Shown here: positions 38,320 through 46,665 of the stretch, in pieces
How positions within the stretch are numbered: position 1 is the first letter of the stretch
Layout of the letters: each line of letters starts with the position of its first letter
Assembly: GCA_025359105.1 (NCBI GenBank)
Contig: JANYHK010000025.1
Coordinates: 1-51,283 of the forward strand
DNA: 51,283 nt
Direction of reading: 5' to 3'
DNA from: Myxococcales bacterium
GTDB taxonomy: Bacteria > Myxococcota_A > Polyangia > Polyangiales > Polyangiaceae
The notes under the pieces: model-generated
The model's database searches: none
Told to the model about the DNA's origin: nothing
The model's input: only the letters and a program-made list of their open reading frames with translations
Position numbers and translations under genes: made by a program

Positions 38320-39311
38320 CCGCCGGCCTCGGTCGCGCCGGCGCTGCCGGCTCCGTCGCTCGCGCGCAGCGTTCGGCGGACCCCCTCTTCGTAGCCCACC
38401 CTCGGCTCAAAGCCGAGTACGCGGCGCGCCTTGCTGCCGTCGAAGGCGATCGGGACGCACATGACGTCGAGCTTCTCGTTGTCGATGGGCGGCTCGCGCT
38501 CGGCGAACGCCCAGCCGCGCCGCGCCAAGAGATCGACCGCGCTCGCGACGGCGCGGGCAAAGGCGAGCGGCACCCGGACGCGTGGAATTCGCTTGCCCAC
38601 GGCGCCCGCGACGAGGCGCGAGAGCTCCCCCAGCGTCGTCGTCTCCGGCCCCGCGAGAATGAAGTCCTCCCCCACGGCCGCGGGGTGGGCAGTCGCCAGC
38701 ATCACCCCCGCGACGGTGTCCGAGATGTATGTATGGTGCAACGTATTTCGCCCGTCACCGACGAGGAGATACGTGCCGCTTCGCACCATCCGCGCGAGCT
38801 TGTCGAGCATGCCGTTCGTGTCGCCGGAGCCGTAGATGATGGTGGGGCGCACGATGACCCACTCGACCCCGACCTCCTTCGCGACGCGCCGCACCACTTG
38901 CTCGGCGGCCACCTTCGACTCACTGTACGTCGTCACCGGGGCGTACGGGAACGACTCGTCGATGGGGAGGCGCACCGGGAAGCCGTACACGCCGACCGAG
39001 CTCACGTAGACGAAGCGGCGCACCCGACCCTGGCACGCCCGCAGGAGCTGCTCGACGAGGTCGACGTTCGACGCGTTGTAGGTCGCGGGATCGACGCCGT
39101 GCCGATGCCGTGCCGCCGCGGCGTGGACGACGACGTCCGTGCCGACCAGGAGGCGCGGCTCCGCGAGCACGTCGGCGAGCGCGCGCGCGCGCGCAGGCGA
39201 TTTCGCATCGACCGCGCGCACGAGCGGGAGCACCACGTCGCCGCGCGCCGTCAACGCCTCGCACAGGTGACGTCCGAGGAAGCCGGCGGCGCCGGTGACC
39301 GCGACGCGCAT
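38316..39311 (-). CDS. NAD-dependent epimerase/dehydratase
   Basis: 331 residues. Rossmann GAAGFLG, VVVHAAA, YVSSVGVYGFP, catalytic YSESK, RPTIIYGSG and the LHHTYISDTVAG region all match sugar-nucleotide epimerases and 3-beta-hydroxysteroid-dehydrogenase-like reductases. ATG 39311 starts the Rossmann strand MRVAVTGAAGFLG. GTG 39320 would overlap the preceding stop by four bases and has CAGG about six bases upstream, so it is an equally good alternative. The Arg/Ala-rich tail is short. Cytoplasmic. Confidence 0.93.
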   Translation of the reverse strand: MRVAVTGAAGFLGRHLCEALTARGDVVLPLVRAVDAKSPARARALADVLAEPRLLVGTDVVVHAAAARHRHGVDPATYNASNVDLVEQLLRACQGRVRRFVYVSSVGVYGFPVRLPIDESFPYAPVTTYSESKVAAEQVVRRVAKEVGVEWVIVRPTIIYGSGDTNGMLDKLARMVRSGTYLLVGDGRNTLHHTYISDTVAGVMLATAHPAAVGEDFILAGPETTTLGELSRLVAGAVGKRIPRVRVPLAFARAVASAVDLLARRGWAFAEREPPIDNEKLDVMCVPIAFDGSKARRVLGFEPRVGYEEGVRRTLRASDGAGSAGATEAGG

Positions 39312-39316
39312 CCCGC

Positions 39317-40204
39317 TCACTGCACCTGCCCGAGGCGCCGCTTGGCCTGGGGCGTCCGCGGGCGCATATCCACCACGAACGCGTGCAGATGCGCGAGGCG
39401 CGGCATGAAGCGGGTCTTGCTGCCGTCGAAGCCGGGGTGACGCAGGAGCGCCGGCAGGAGCTCTTCGCGCCAGCCGGGCCCGCCGAAATACGGCCACTTC
39501 GCGGGGCCATACACGAAGGACTCCGCGAGCTGGGCCCCTTCGGAGTCCGCGGTGAAGAGCACGTCCGACTTCTTCTGGCGCAGCAGCTGGCGCGCGCGGT
39601 CGGCCAGCGATTGGCCCGCCGAGACCTGGAGATCCGGCCACCACGGGCAGTCGAAGTACACGTGGTCGACCACGCGCCCCACGTTCCACAGCGCCGGCGC
39701 GAGCACGTCGGTGCGCCACGTCTCGGGCGGCTCGAGACCCTTGATTCCCCGGAGACGCGCGGCGGTGCGGATCGCGGCGACCCCCCAGTTGTCGGGGTTG
39801 CACACGGTGACGACGAGGAGCTTCTTCGCGTGCGCCGCGAGCTGCGCGAGGTAGCCGCGCCAATCGGCGACGAGCGGCAGAGAGTGGTACGCGAGGACGA
39901 GATCGGCGGGGGCAAGATCGTCGAGCGTCGGCGTGACCGCGACGGTCACCGGTGCCGACAGGGCCGCGTACACCCCGCGCGCGAGGTCGGCCTTCTCCTC
40001 GTCGTCGACGGCGGAGGTGACGGCGACCCCCTGCATCGCCAAGCCGACGCCATGCACCCCTGCCACCCCGGCCATCCCGTCGAGCGGCCCTTCGAGCATC
40101 GAGTGGATGTCGTACGCTTTGGCCCATGCCTCGAGGCGCTGGTAGAAGCAGTATCGCTCGTACGCGGAGCCGAGCCCGCGATCGCGGGTGACGATCGTGC
40201 TCAC
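39317..40204 (-). CDS. Methyltransferase-like protein with degenerate SAM motif
   Basis: 295 residues from GTG 40204. The layout resembles class I SAM methyltransferases: SMLEGPLDGMAGVAGVHGVGL where motif I should be, then strands VAVTSAVD and LAPADLVLAYHSLP, and a later LLVVTVCNPDNWG. The usual GxGxG of motif I is not intact (GMAGVAGVHGVG), so SAM binding is uncertain. The C-terminal half has many aromatics (FDCPWWPDLQ, WPYFGGPGW). It overlaps the radical SAM gene by four bases (GTGA) and touches the epimerase start. Confidence 0.75.
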   Translation of the reverse strand: MSTIVTRDRGLGSAYERYCFYQRLEAWAKAYDIHSMLEGPLDGMAGVAGVHGVGLAMQGVAVTSAVDDEEKADLARGVYAALSAPVTVAVTPTLDDLAPADLVLAYHSLPLVADWRGYLAQLAAHAKKLLVVTVCNPDNWGVAAIRTAARLRGIKGLEPPETWRTDVLAPALWNVGRVVDHVYFDCPWWPDLQVSAGQSLADRARQLLRQKKSDVLFTADSEGAQLAESFVYGPAKWPYFGGPGWREELLPALLRHPGFDGSKTRFMPRLAHLHAFVVDMRPRTPQAKRRLGQVQ

Positions 40205-41298
40205 CTGAGCCCCGCGAGGTTCGCCGTCACGCGCGTCAGGGTGGCCGGATCGAGCAGCATGTTCGTGTAGCTGGCGTTGGCGAGCGGGCACGCGCACTCC
40301 TTGTTCTTCACGCTCTTCCGGAAGGCCTCCGCCGTCTCGCCGAACCACACCGGGCGGAAGTCGTAGCCGTGCTCGCGCAGGTTTCCCATCGACTCGGCCC
40401 GCACGCAGCAGCCCCACAAGTCCCCGTCGGGGGCCAGGTGCGCGCTCGCCCACCCCGCGTAGCAGTCGATGATCTGCCGCTTCTCCTCGAGGACGCGCGA
40501 CGCAAGATCGTAGTACTCGAGCCGCAGCGACTCGACGAGGCGCGCGACCGGTTGGAGCGAGCGCTTCGCCTCGACGACGTTCTTCAGGTGAGCCACCGCC
40601 CGCCGGTAGTCCGCCGGATCGGGCGTGATGTCCTTGTGTGTCGTCTTCAGCTCGACGCGGTTCTCCGCGACCTCGGTGATGTACGAGTCCGGGTCGAAGA
40701 CGCGCCGCACCTCGGCCTGGATGGCGGGGATGCGGTGGACGTTGAGCTTGGAGATGACCGTGTGCACGCCCATCACGATGTGGCCGTAGGTCTTCTGCAG
40801 ATCTCGGATCAGCGACGCGACTTCGAGGAGCTTCTCCCAGTTGCGAGGGGCGCCCCGGATCTCGTCGTGCTTTTCGCCGATCTCGTCGACCGACAGGTTC
40901 AAGACGAGGCTGGAGCCCACCGAGTTGTGCGCGATCTTCGGCAGGAGCTGGTGGATGCGTTCGGTGATGACGCCGTTCATCGGGATGTTGATGATCGTCG
41001 GCTCGATCTGCGTGCGAACGAGGCGGACGATCTCGTCGAGGTCGCGCCGGACGAACTGATCGCCACCGGAGATCGTGACCCAGATGGGGACCTTCTCCAG
41101 GGTCGGGAAGATGCGGCCGTACTCGTCGACCGAGAGATCGTCGACCTTCTTCTGCCAGATGTCGCACGTGGCGCAGCGGCTCGGGCAGCTGTAAGTGACG
41201 GAGACCGTGAGGTTGATGGGGAGCTGGCGCGTCCGCCCCGTCGCGTGCTCGACGCGGTACCCCGCGAGGCGGGCCAGGACCGGGAGCTTGCGGCCCAT
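40201..41298 (-). CDS. Radical SAM protein with SPASM-like C-terminal cysteines
   Basis: 365 residues. The [4Fe-4S] SAM site is Cys38-X3-Cys42-X2-Cys45 (YSCPSRCATCDIW), and ISGGD is the SAM-contact GGE-like motif. The C-terminal part has a cysteine array (IDCYAGW, WGCCVRAES, CACPLA) around a DGDLWG turn, as in SPASM or Twitch domains that bind auxiliary clusters. ATG 41298 is used because its first base is the last base of the glycosyltransferase stop (TGATG). The longer frame upstream is Arg/Pro-rich and unlikely to be coding. Substrate unknown. Confidence 0.9.
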   Translation of the reverse strand: MGRKLPVLARLAGYRVEHATGRTRQLPINLTVSVTYSCPSRCATCDIWQKKVDDLSVDEYGRIFPTLEKVPIWVTISGGDQFVRRDLDEIVRLVRTQIEPTIINIPMNGVITERIHQLLPKIAHNSVGSSLVLNLSVDEIGEKHDEIRGAPRNWEKLLEVASLIRDLQKTYGHIVMGVHTVISKLNVHRIPAIQAEVRRVFDPDSYITEVAENRVELKTTHKDITPDPADYRRAVAHLKNVVEAKRSLQPVARLVESLRLEYYDLASRVLEEKRQIIDCYAGWASAHLAPDGDLWGCCVRAESMGNLREHGYDFRPVWFGETAEAFRKSVKNKECACPLANASYTNMLLDPATLTRVTANLAGLR

Positions 41299-42287
41299 CA
41301 CTTCGACGGTCCGTCGACGCGCGGCAGGTTCGCCGCCGGGGGGATGCTCGGGAAGGGCGCGGCGTGGCCGGCATCGTTCGCCGCGGGCATCATCGAACGC
41401 AGTGTCTTCGTGCTGCGGAGCTGCTTCCACGTGCGGTGCTTGCCGCCGAGGATCCGCGCGTCGACGAACCCCGCGACGCGCGCGACGACCTCGGTCGCGA
41501 TGGCGGCGCCGAGGGCACGCTTGCCGAACGCGTCCTCCTCGCGAAATATGTCGTACGCCGTCCTGAGCAAGAGGGCGCGGTCGAGCGTGGCCACCTGGTA
41601 TCCAAACGCGAAGTCGAGCCAGTAGTGGCCGCGCGCGATGCGGCGACGCTGCTCGAAGTACTCGCCCAGCTTCTCCGGACCGTGGTTCTGCACGACGGCG
41701 TCGCCGGCGTACGCCAGCTCGTAGCCCTGGGAGCGGACGATGTCCTCGACGGAGGCCTCGTCGACGACGGACAGCTCGCTCACGCGCTCGATGAGGTTGG
41801 CGCGAACCGAGACGAGCTCACCCATCTTGGGGTGCTGCGTCGCGACGCGGTGGTGCATCTCCCATAAAAGCTGGACCATCTTGCCCACGGTGTCGGTGGG
41901 CAGGTTGTCGGGGATAGGGCGGGCGCCGACCATGCCTACGCCCGGGTGTTCCTCGTAGCAGCGCACGAGCTTCTCGACGACGTCGGGCGCGACGCGCAGA
42001 TCGGCGCTGCACACGACGAGGATGTCGGCGCGGGGGTTCTTGATGCGCAGGTACTCGTTGATGGCGGCCACCTTGCCGCCGCGGCGCTCCTGCACGTGCA
42101 CGTGCATGCCCGGGCGACCGCGCGCGACGTTGCGGGCGAGCTCGGCGGTGTCGTCGGTGCAACCGCTGGCGACGACGACGATCTCGACGATGCGCGCGTG
42201 CTGGGTTTCCTGCGCGAGGAGCGAGCGAAGGACGGCCGCGATGTTGCTCGCTTCGTTGTGCGCTGGGACCAGAATGGAGACGAACAT
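41298..42287 (-). CDS. Family 2 glycosyltransferase
   Basis: 329 residues. The GT-A fold start VSILVPAHNEASNIAAVLRSLL, VVASGCTDDT and the acidic SADLRV in the metal-binding position fit family 2 transferases. EASVEDIVRSQGYELAYAGDAV follows, and then QRRRIARGHYW in the place of the Q/RxxRW motif. It transfers a sugar from a nucleotide donor, probably to a lipid or polymer in the cytoplasm or at the inner face. It is second in the operon, 80 bases after the flippase-like gene. The AAATCTCGATAG sequence before the ATG shows no clear Shine-Dalgarno. Confidence 0.9.
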   Translation of the reverse strand: MFVSILVPAHNEASNIAAVLRSLLAQETQHARIVEIVVVASGCTDDTAELARNVARGRPGMHVHVQERRGGKVAAINEYLRIKNPRADILVVCSADLRVAPDVVEKLVRCYEEHPGVGMVGARPIPDNLPTDTVGKMVQLLWEMHHRVATQHPKMGELVSVRANLIERVSELSVVDEASVEDIVRSQGYELAYAGDAVVQNHGPEKLGEYFEQRRRIARGHYWLDFAFGYQVATLDRALLLRTAYDIFREEDAFGKRALGAAIATEVVARVAGFVDARILGGKHRTWKQLRSTKTLRSMMPAANDAGHAAPFPSIPPAANLPRVDGPSK

Positions 42288-42367
42288 CTATCGAGATTTC
42301 CCAGGAAGAAGATACCACAGTCACGGCGCAGCAAGCCCCGCGCCCGAGCGCAGGACGGGGCAACGTC

Positions 42368-43492
42368 TCAGCCTTTCGGGCCTGGCTTTTGGCGACGTCG
42401 AGCGACGAAGAGCACGGCGCCCGCTATGCTCGAGGCGTACACGTAGAGACGGTAGAGCACCGCGACACCGAGCGCGGCCGACGCCGAGACGCCCGCGCGC
42501 CCAAGGAAGACGACGAACGCGGCGTCGCTGGTCCCCCACCCGCCTGGGAGCGCCGGGATGACGGCGACCATGAAGGCGATCGCGGAGCCGGTGAAGACCC
42601 AGCGCTCGCCCGTGGGCACGACGTCGAGCGCAGTGAGGAGGCCGCGCAGGATGCCCAGCTGCACGGCCGAGACGAGGAGGCTCCACGCGACCGATCCAGC
42701 GATGGCGCGGCTGGCGCCGGGGTGGCTCAGGTACTCGAGGACCGGCTTCGCCGTACGGGCGAGGATCGGGCGGTCGAGCAGCTTCGCGCGCCGCATCGGC
42801 CCCGAGCGCAGCACCGCGAGGCCGAGTGTGACTCCGAGCGGCAACGCGGCGAGGACGAGCACCGCCGGTCCCACGGCGCCCGGATCGAAGGACGCGGCGA
42901 GCGCAGCGGCCATTCCGGACATCGTCGAGAGGCCGATGGCACGATCGAGCAGGACGCTCGCCACCACGATCGGGGTGGGCACGCCGAGGCCCTGGAGTGA
43001 TCCGATGCGCAGCGCGTCGCCGGCGACGCCGCCCGGCAGGAGGGCGCCGCCCGCCATGGATTCGAGCGTGATCCGCCACGCCTGGAGCACGGTGACCGGC
43101 ACGTTGGCCAGGCGGAGGAGCGAGTGCCAGCGCGCCGCCCACGCGAGCGTCCCGAGCGCGAACACCAGCCCGAAGAGCGCGAGCAGGCCAAGGCGCGCGT
43201 GCGCGAGCGTCGACGCGAGGCCCGGCTCGCAGTCGAGACGCGCGCACGCCGGGGGCGCGAGACGGACATCGCCGCCCGATCCATGTAGAATACATGCGTC
43301 GGGCTCGCGCGACAGTGGCGCCCGCGTCGGATTCGCTCCACTTGCCGCGGCAGGGGGATCGGTCGGCTCGAAGCAGCGGTCGCGGACGGGGACGACGTAC
43401 GCCACGAAGCCGACGGCCAAGATCGCCAGGCCGTATGTCAGCGCGCGCCTCCGAAGGCCACCACCTGAATCTCCCGAGGCACCGTCGTTCAA
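42368..43492 (-). CDS. Lysylphosphatidylglycerol-synthase-type (YbhN-like) membrane protein
   Basis: 374 residues from TTG 43492, which has AAGGAAGGA four to five bases upstream. Seven or eight membrane segments. LLPGGVAGDALRIGSL and ALPGGWGTSDAAFVVFL are the conserved cytoplasmic signatures of the LPG synthase TM/flippase family. A 60-residue exposed loop with three Cys (CFEPTD, ACILHG, CARLDCEPG) follows the first segment and is unusual. It is first in the seven-gene operon, so a role in moving the lipid-linked product across the membrane is a reasonable guess. The open frame continues far upstream only because GC-rich DNA has few stops. Confidence 0.85.
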   Translation of the reverse strand: MNDGASGDSGGGLRRRALTYGLAILAVGFVAYVVPVRDRCFEPTDPPAAASGANPTRAPLSREPDACILHGSGGDVRLAPPACARLDCEPGLASTLAHARLGLLALFGLVFALGTLAWAARWHSLLRLANVPVTVLQAWRITLESMAGGALLPGGVAGDALRIGSLQGLGVPTPIVVASVLLDRAIGLSTMSGMAAALAASFDPGAVGPAVLVLAALPLGVTLGLAVLRSGPMRRAKLLDRPILARTAKPVLEYLSHPGASRAIAGSVAWSLLVSAVQLGILRGLLTALDVVPTGERWVFTGSAIAFMVAVIPALPGGWGTSDAAFVVFLGRAGVSASAALGVAVLYRLYVYASSIAGAVLFVARRRQKPGPKG

Positions 43493-43573
43493 GTAGTCCT
43501 TCCTTCGAGCCGAGATCGTACCCGGCCGGCCGCGATGAGAGCCATCTCTTCGCACTTTCACCGAACGTTGCGC

Positions 43574-43579
43574 TATCGT
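43574..43579 (+). promoter_or_regulatory. Candidate -10 box TATCGT for the second pilin locus
   Basis: TATCGT ends six bases before GTG 43586. TTCGCAC (43549-43555) lies 18 bases upstream but is a poor -35. The spacing fits leaderless transcription and supports GTG 43586 over ATG 43535. Confidence 0.35.
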
Positions 43580-43585
43580 CGTCGC

Positions 43586-44176
43586 GTGATCCGCGCGCCA
43601 CGCGCCCAAAGAAGCCCCCTCACCGGGCACCAGTCTGCGCGTGGGGTGGCCCTCACCGAGGCCATGAACTTCCTGGCGCTCGCGGCCGTCCTCAGCGCGG
43701 CCGGCATGTACGGCCTCGCGCGGTACGTCCGCCACCAGAAGACGGCGGAGGCCATCGGCTCGGTGACCGCCATCGCCGAAGCCGCGGCGCGCTTCTACGA
43801 CCAGTCCGACAGCAACCAACCGGCGGGGACGACCCCCGAGGCCGCGCACGCGATGCGGCACTTTCCGGGCGCGTCGAAGGCCGCCGTGCCGGCCGATCCC
43901 GAGGCCATCAAGGGCAAGCGCTACCAGTCGAGCCTCGGTGACTGGACGGGGTCGCCGTGGGCGGAGCTGCGCTTCTCGATTCCGCAGCCGCAGTTCTACG
44001 CCTACTCGTTCGAGTCGCAGGGCTCTGGCGCGCAGGCGACGGCCACCGCGATCGCCCATGCCGACCTCGACGGCAACGGCAAGACGTCGACGTACCGCTT
44101 GAGCATCGCCCCGGACCCGGTCACCTACAAGGCGAAGGTCGCCGCAGAGATCGAGAAGATCGACCCGGAGGAGTGA
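43586..44176 (+). CDS. Type IV pilin-like protein with non-canonical signal
   Basis: 196 residues from GTG 43586. A basic leader ends at Gly20, then VALTEAMNFLALAAVLSAAGMYGLARYVRHQ. Glu is at +5 as in pilins, but Phe at +1 is replaced by Val and the helix is Ala/Leu-rich. The last 90 residues match the PilA-like protein at 28396: RYQSSLGDW / KYQSQKSDW, LRFSIPQPQF / LKFSLEQPQY, and both end DPEE. It also has the acidic loop ADLDGNGKTSTYRL. The next pilin-like gene starts four bases after its stop. Start uncertain; ATG 43535 would give a very long leader. Confidence 0.78.
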   Translation: MIRAPRAQRSPLTGHQSARGVALTEAMNFLALAAVLSAAGMYGLARYVRHQKTAEAIGSVTAIAEAAARFYDQSDSNQPAGTTPEAAHAMRHFPGASKAAVPADPEAIKGKRYQSSLGDWTGSPWAELRFSIPQPQFYAYSFESQGSGAQATATAIAHADLDGNGKTSTYRLSIAPDPVTYKAKVAAEIEKIDPEE

Positions 44177-44180
44177 CCCG

Positions 44181-44720
44181 ATGACGACGACACGCGCGAC
44201 GCTGGCGAAGAGAGCGCCCCAGCGGGGCCTCACTGCCGTCGAGGCCGCGATCGTCTTCGCCATCGGCGGGTCGCTCCTCGCCGTCGCCGTGCCCGCGTTC
44301 GTGCGCGAGCTGCACGCGTCGCGCTTCGCCGAGCCGGTCGAGGGCCTGCAGCGGATGGGCCAGGGGGCGCTGGCGTATGCGACCGCGCATCCCGCGGCAC
44401 GCGACGCGCTGCCGGCGAGCGCGCCCCTCACGCCGGTCGCTCCACCCCGCGGCACGCGCGAGGTCGATCCTCCGGGCGCGTGGGAGCACCCGTCGTGGGT
44501 GGCGCTCGGCTTCCGCGCAGCGCCCGAGGGGGTCGCGCACGGGTTCGCGTTCGCGTTCGACGCCGCGCCGGGAGCCGCGCGGTCGTCCTTCGTTGCGCGC
44601 GCGCACGGCGATCTCGACGGCGACGGCGTGCGCAGCACCTTCGAGCTCCGCGGCCACGCGCAGGACGGCGAGCCGCCCGTGCTCGAGCCGGGCATGTACG
44701 TGGACAGCGAGGTCGAGTGA
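44181..44720 (+). CDS. Pilin-like protein, possibly a minor pilin or pseudopilin
   Basis: 179 residues. Leader MTTTRATLAKRAPQRG, then LTAVEAAIVFAIGGSLLAVAVPAF: Glu at +5 and a hydrophobic helix, Leu replacing Phe at +1. The globular part ends with AHGDLDGDGVRSTFELRG, the same loop as the other pilins. GGAGGAG (44168-44174) is a good ribosome site and overlaps the end of the previous gene. The stop overlaps the TPR start (TGATG), so the three genes form one operon. Confidence 0.8.
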   Translation: MTTTRATLAKRAPQRGLTAVEAAIVFAIGGSLLAVAVPAFVRELHASRFAEPVEGLQRMGQGALAYATAHPAARDALPASAPLTPVAPPRGTREVDPPGAWEHPSWVALGFRAAPEGVAHGFAFAFDAAPGAARSSFVARAHGDLDGDGVRSTFELRGHAQDGEPPVLEPGMYVDSEVE

Positions 44721-45604
44721 TGCGCGGCCCCCTTCTCGTCGGTCTCCTGCTCGCCACGAGCGTCCTCGGTGTAGCTCGCCTGCAGCCGCGCCTCGCCGCG
44801 CGCGTGCACGACGTCAAGCTCCAGGGCGACATCTACATGCTGCCGCCACCGAACGAGGTCCGCGCCCTGTCCCTCGGCTACCGCGCCGCCGCCGCCGACG
44901 CGCTGTGGGCCAAGCTGCTCGTCGAGTACGGCACCCATTGGGCCGAGCACCGACCCTTCGAGGACGCACCCAAGTACATGGAAGCCATCCTCGCGCTCGA
45001 TCCCGCCTACCCCCAGGTCTACAAATACGCCGAGACGCTCCTCGTCTACAGGCCCCCCCGTGGCACGCTGCAGGACTGGTACCTCGCCCGCACGTTCCTG
45101 GAGCGCGGCACCCGCGAGCGGCCGTACGACGCCGAAGCCTGGCTGCACTACGGGCAGTTCTTGGCGTTCGGCTCGACGTCATTCGTCACCGACAAGGCGG
45201 AGCTCGACGGGTACCGCGAGCAGGGCGCGCGGGCGATCGTGCGCGCCGTCGAGCTCGGCGCCGATGCCGATCGCACGATCACCGCGGCGACGCTGCTGTC
45301 ACGCTACGGCAAACGCGACGCGGCCATCCGTGATCTCACGCGTGCGTACGTGCTCGCCGACAGCGAGCGCGACCGCCAGGAGATCGCGCAGAAGCTCGCC
45401 GTCCTGGGGGCTACGCCCGATCGCGACGAGGTCGAGCACAACATGCGCGTCATCGAGTCACGCTGGCGCGACGAGTTCAACTTCCTTCCGCGCGACGCCT
45501 ACATGCTCCTCGGCCCGATGAACGATCCCGCTCGCTGCGCGGGGCGGCCGTCCGGCGCCGGGTGCCCGCGCGACTGGAGCGCGGTCCTCGAGGCGGCGCC
45601 GTAG
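44720..45604 (+). CDS. TPR-like protein with N-terminal signal or anchor
   Basis: 294 residues. Residues 3-18 are hydrophobic (GPLLVGLLLATSVLGV), a signal peptide or anchor. The rest has helical repeats with TPR-like spacing (AAADALWAKLLVEYGTHWAE, YPQVYKYAETLLVYR, TAATLLSRYGKRDAAIRDLTRAYVLAD). The ATG shares its first base with the stop of the preceding pilin-like gene, so translation is coupled. It could be an assembly partner for the two pilins. Two Cys lie near the C-terminus (RCAGRPSGAGCP). The longer open frame upstream overlaps the pilin gene and is not used. Confidence 0.78.
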   Translation: MRGPLLVGLLLATSVLGVARLQPRLAARVHDVKLQGDIYMLPPPNEVRALSLGYRAAAADALWAKLLVEYGTHWAEHRPFEDAPKYMEAILALDPAYPQVYKYAETLLVYRPPRGTLQDWYLARTFLERGTRERPYDAEAWLHYGQFLAFGSTSFVTDKAELDGYREQGARAIVRAVELGADADRTITAATLLSRYGKRDAAIRDLTRAYVLADSERDRQEIAQKLAVLGATPDRDEVEHNMRVIESRWRDEFNFLPRDAYMLLGPMNDPARCAGRPSGAGCPRDWSAVLEAAP

Positions 45605-45620
45605 AGCGGCTCGTCGTGGC

Positions 45621-46628
45621 TCACTTCTCGACGAGGATCGTCCGCAGCCCCAGCATGACGAAATCGGGGGAGCCCGGGAGCTTGCCCCAGACGCTGACCT
45701 CGTAGAGCCCCGGCTCCCCCCGGTCGCTCAGGGGAACCTCGATCGAGAACTGGCCACCCTCGCGGACCGTCACGGGGATGGGCGTCTTGAAACCGGCCGG
45801 CCAGTACATCTGGTAGGGGCCCGGCACCGGGTACGATCGCCGCTTGTTCAGCTCGCCCACCGAGATCGGTTTCGGGGTCGCGACGCGCGCGAGCCCGACG
45901 CCGCCCATGGTCGCCGGCGCGCCGAGCGTCCCCTCCACACGCAGCGTCTGGCCGACCTTGGCCTTGCGCGGCAATGGCGCGTACGATCCGTACGGATCGG
46001 TGAACTCCTGAGAGAAGCACGGCACGGGGAGCTCCGTCGGCGTTCTCACCGGGAGCGCCACACCGATGCCGACCTTGCGATGTCCAGGCTTCAGGATGTT
46101 CTTCCGGTGGCCGTCGTTCGGTGGCACCTCGTTCCAGAACATCGACTCGGAGCGCTCGACCTCGATCGCGTCGATGAGGGGGTGCGGGTCGAGGGTGCGC
46201 GGGCGCTCGTCGACGAAACAAAGCGCGTTCTCGAGCACCATGTCGACTCCGCCCGCCTCGGTCAGGCGCTGCTCGGGGACGGAGCCATCGGTGCCCCAGT
46301 GGCCGAGGTAGCCGTGGCTGGCCATGTCCTCGGCGTGGGCCTGCCCGGCGAGCGTGGGCGGCCCCAGGTCGAGCTCGACAGGAGCTAGGCCCTGGGTGGC
46401 GCGGTCGCGATTGATCAGCTCGACCATGTAGCGGCGCGCTTCGTCGGGGGTCAGCTTGGCCTTCGGCGGACGCGGATCGCGTGGGTTCTGGGTAACCGGA
46501 GCGCGGATCGTCGGGGGCTCGGTCCCCGCCACCTGCGGCCGCGGGGGCGCGTCGAGCGGCCGATCGGCCGGCTTCGCGGGGCCGCACGCCACGACCAGGG
46601 CGAGCAAGACGGGAAACACCAATCGCAT
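45621..46628 (-). CDS. CAP/SCP-domain lipoprotein
   Basis: 335 residues from ATG 46628. Leader MRLVFPVLLALVVAC with lipidated Cys15, then a Pro-rich linker. The CAP (cysteine-rich secretory/PR-1-like) domain starts near 62, with helix DEARRYMVELINRDRATQG, cavity His98 in AQAHAEDMASHGYLGHW, and NDGHRKNILKPGHRKVGIGVA near 200. The C-terminal third is a beta-rich region. Exported and probably surface-anchored; function of bacterial CAP proteins is largely unknown. The frame upstream of 46628 is not used because the signal peptide begins here. It converges with 44720. Confidence 0.87.
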   Translation of the reverse strand: MRLVFPVLLALVVACGPAKPADRPLDAPPRPQVAGTEPPTIRAPVTQNPRDPRPPKAKLTPDEARRYMVELINRDRATQGLAPVELDLGPPTLAGQAHAEDMASHGYLGHWGTDGSVPEQRLTEAGGVDMVLENALCFVDERPRTLDPHPLIDAIEVERSESMFWNEVPPNDGHRKNILKPGHRKVGIGVALPVRTPTELPVPCFSQEFTDPYGSYAPLPRKAKVGQTLRVEGTLGAPATMGGVGLARVATPKPISVGELNKRRSYPVPGPYQMYWPAGFKTPIPVTVREGGQFSIEVPLSDRGEPGLYEVSVWGKLPGSPDFVMLGLRTILVEK

Positions 46629-46665
46629 CCAGGAAAGACCTAGCACGTCATGGTAGACAAGGCCG

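Noticed and set aside
43493-45148. Upstream extension of the flippase-like frame across the pilin locus
   Set aside because: It runs antisense to three genes with recognisable products. TTG 43492 with AAGGAAGGA before it is a sufficient start.
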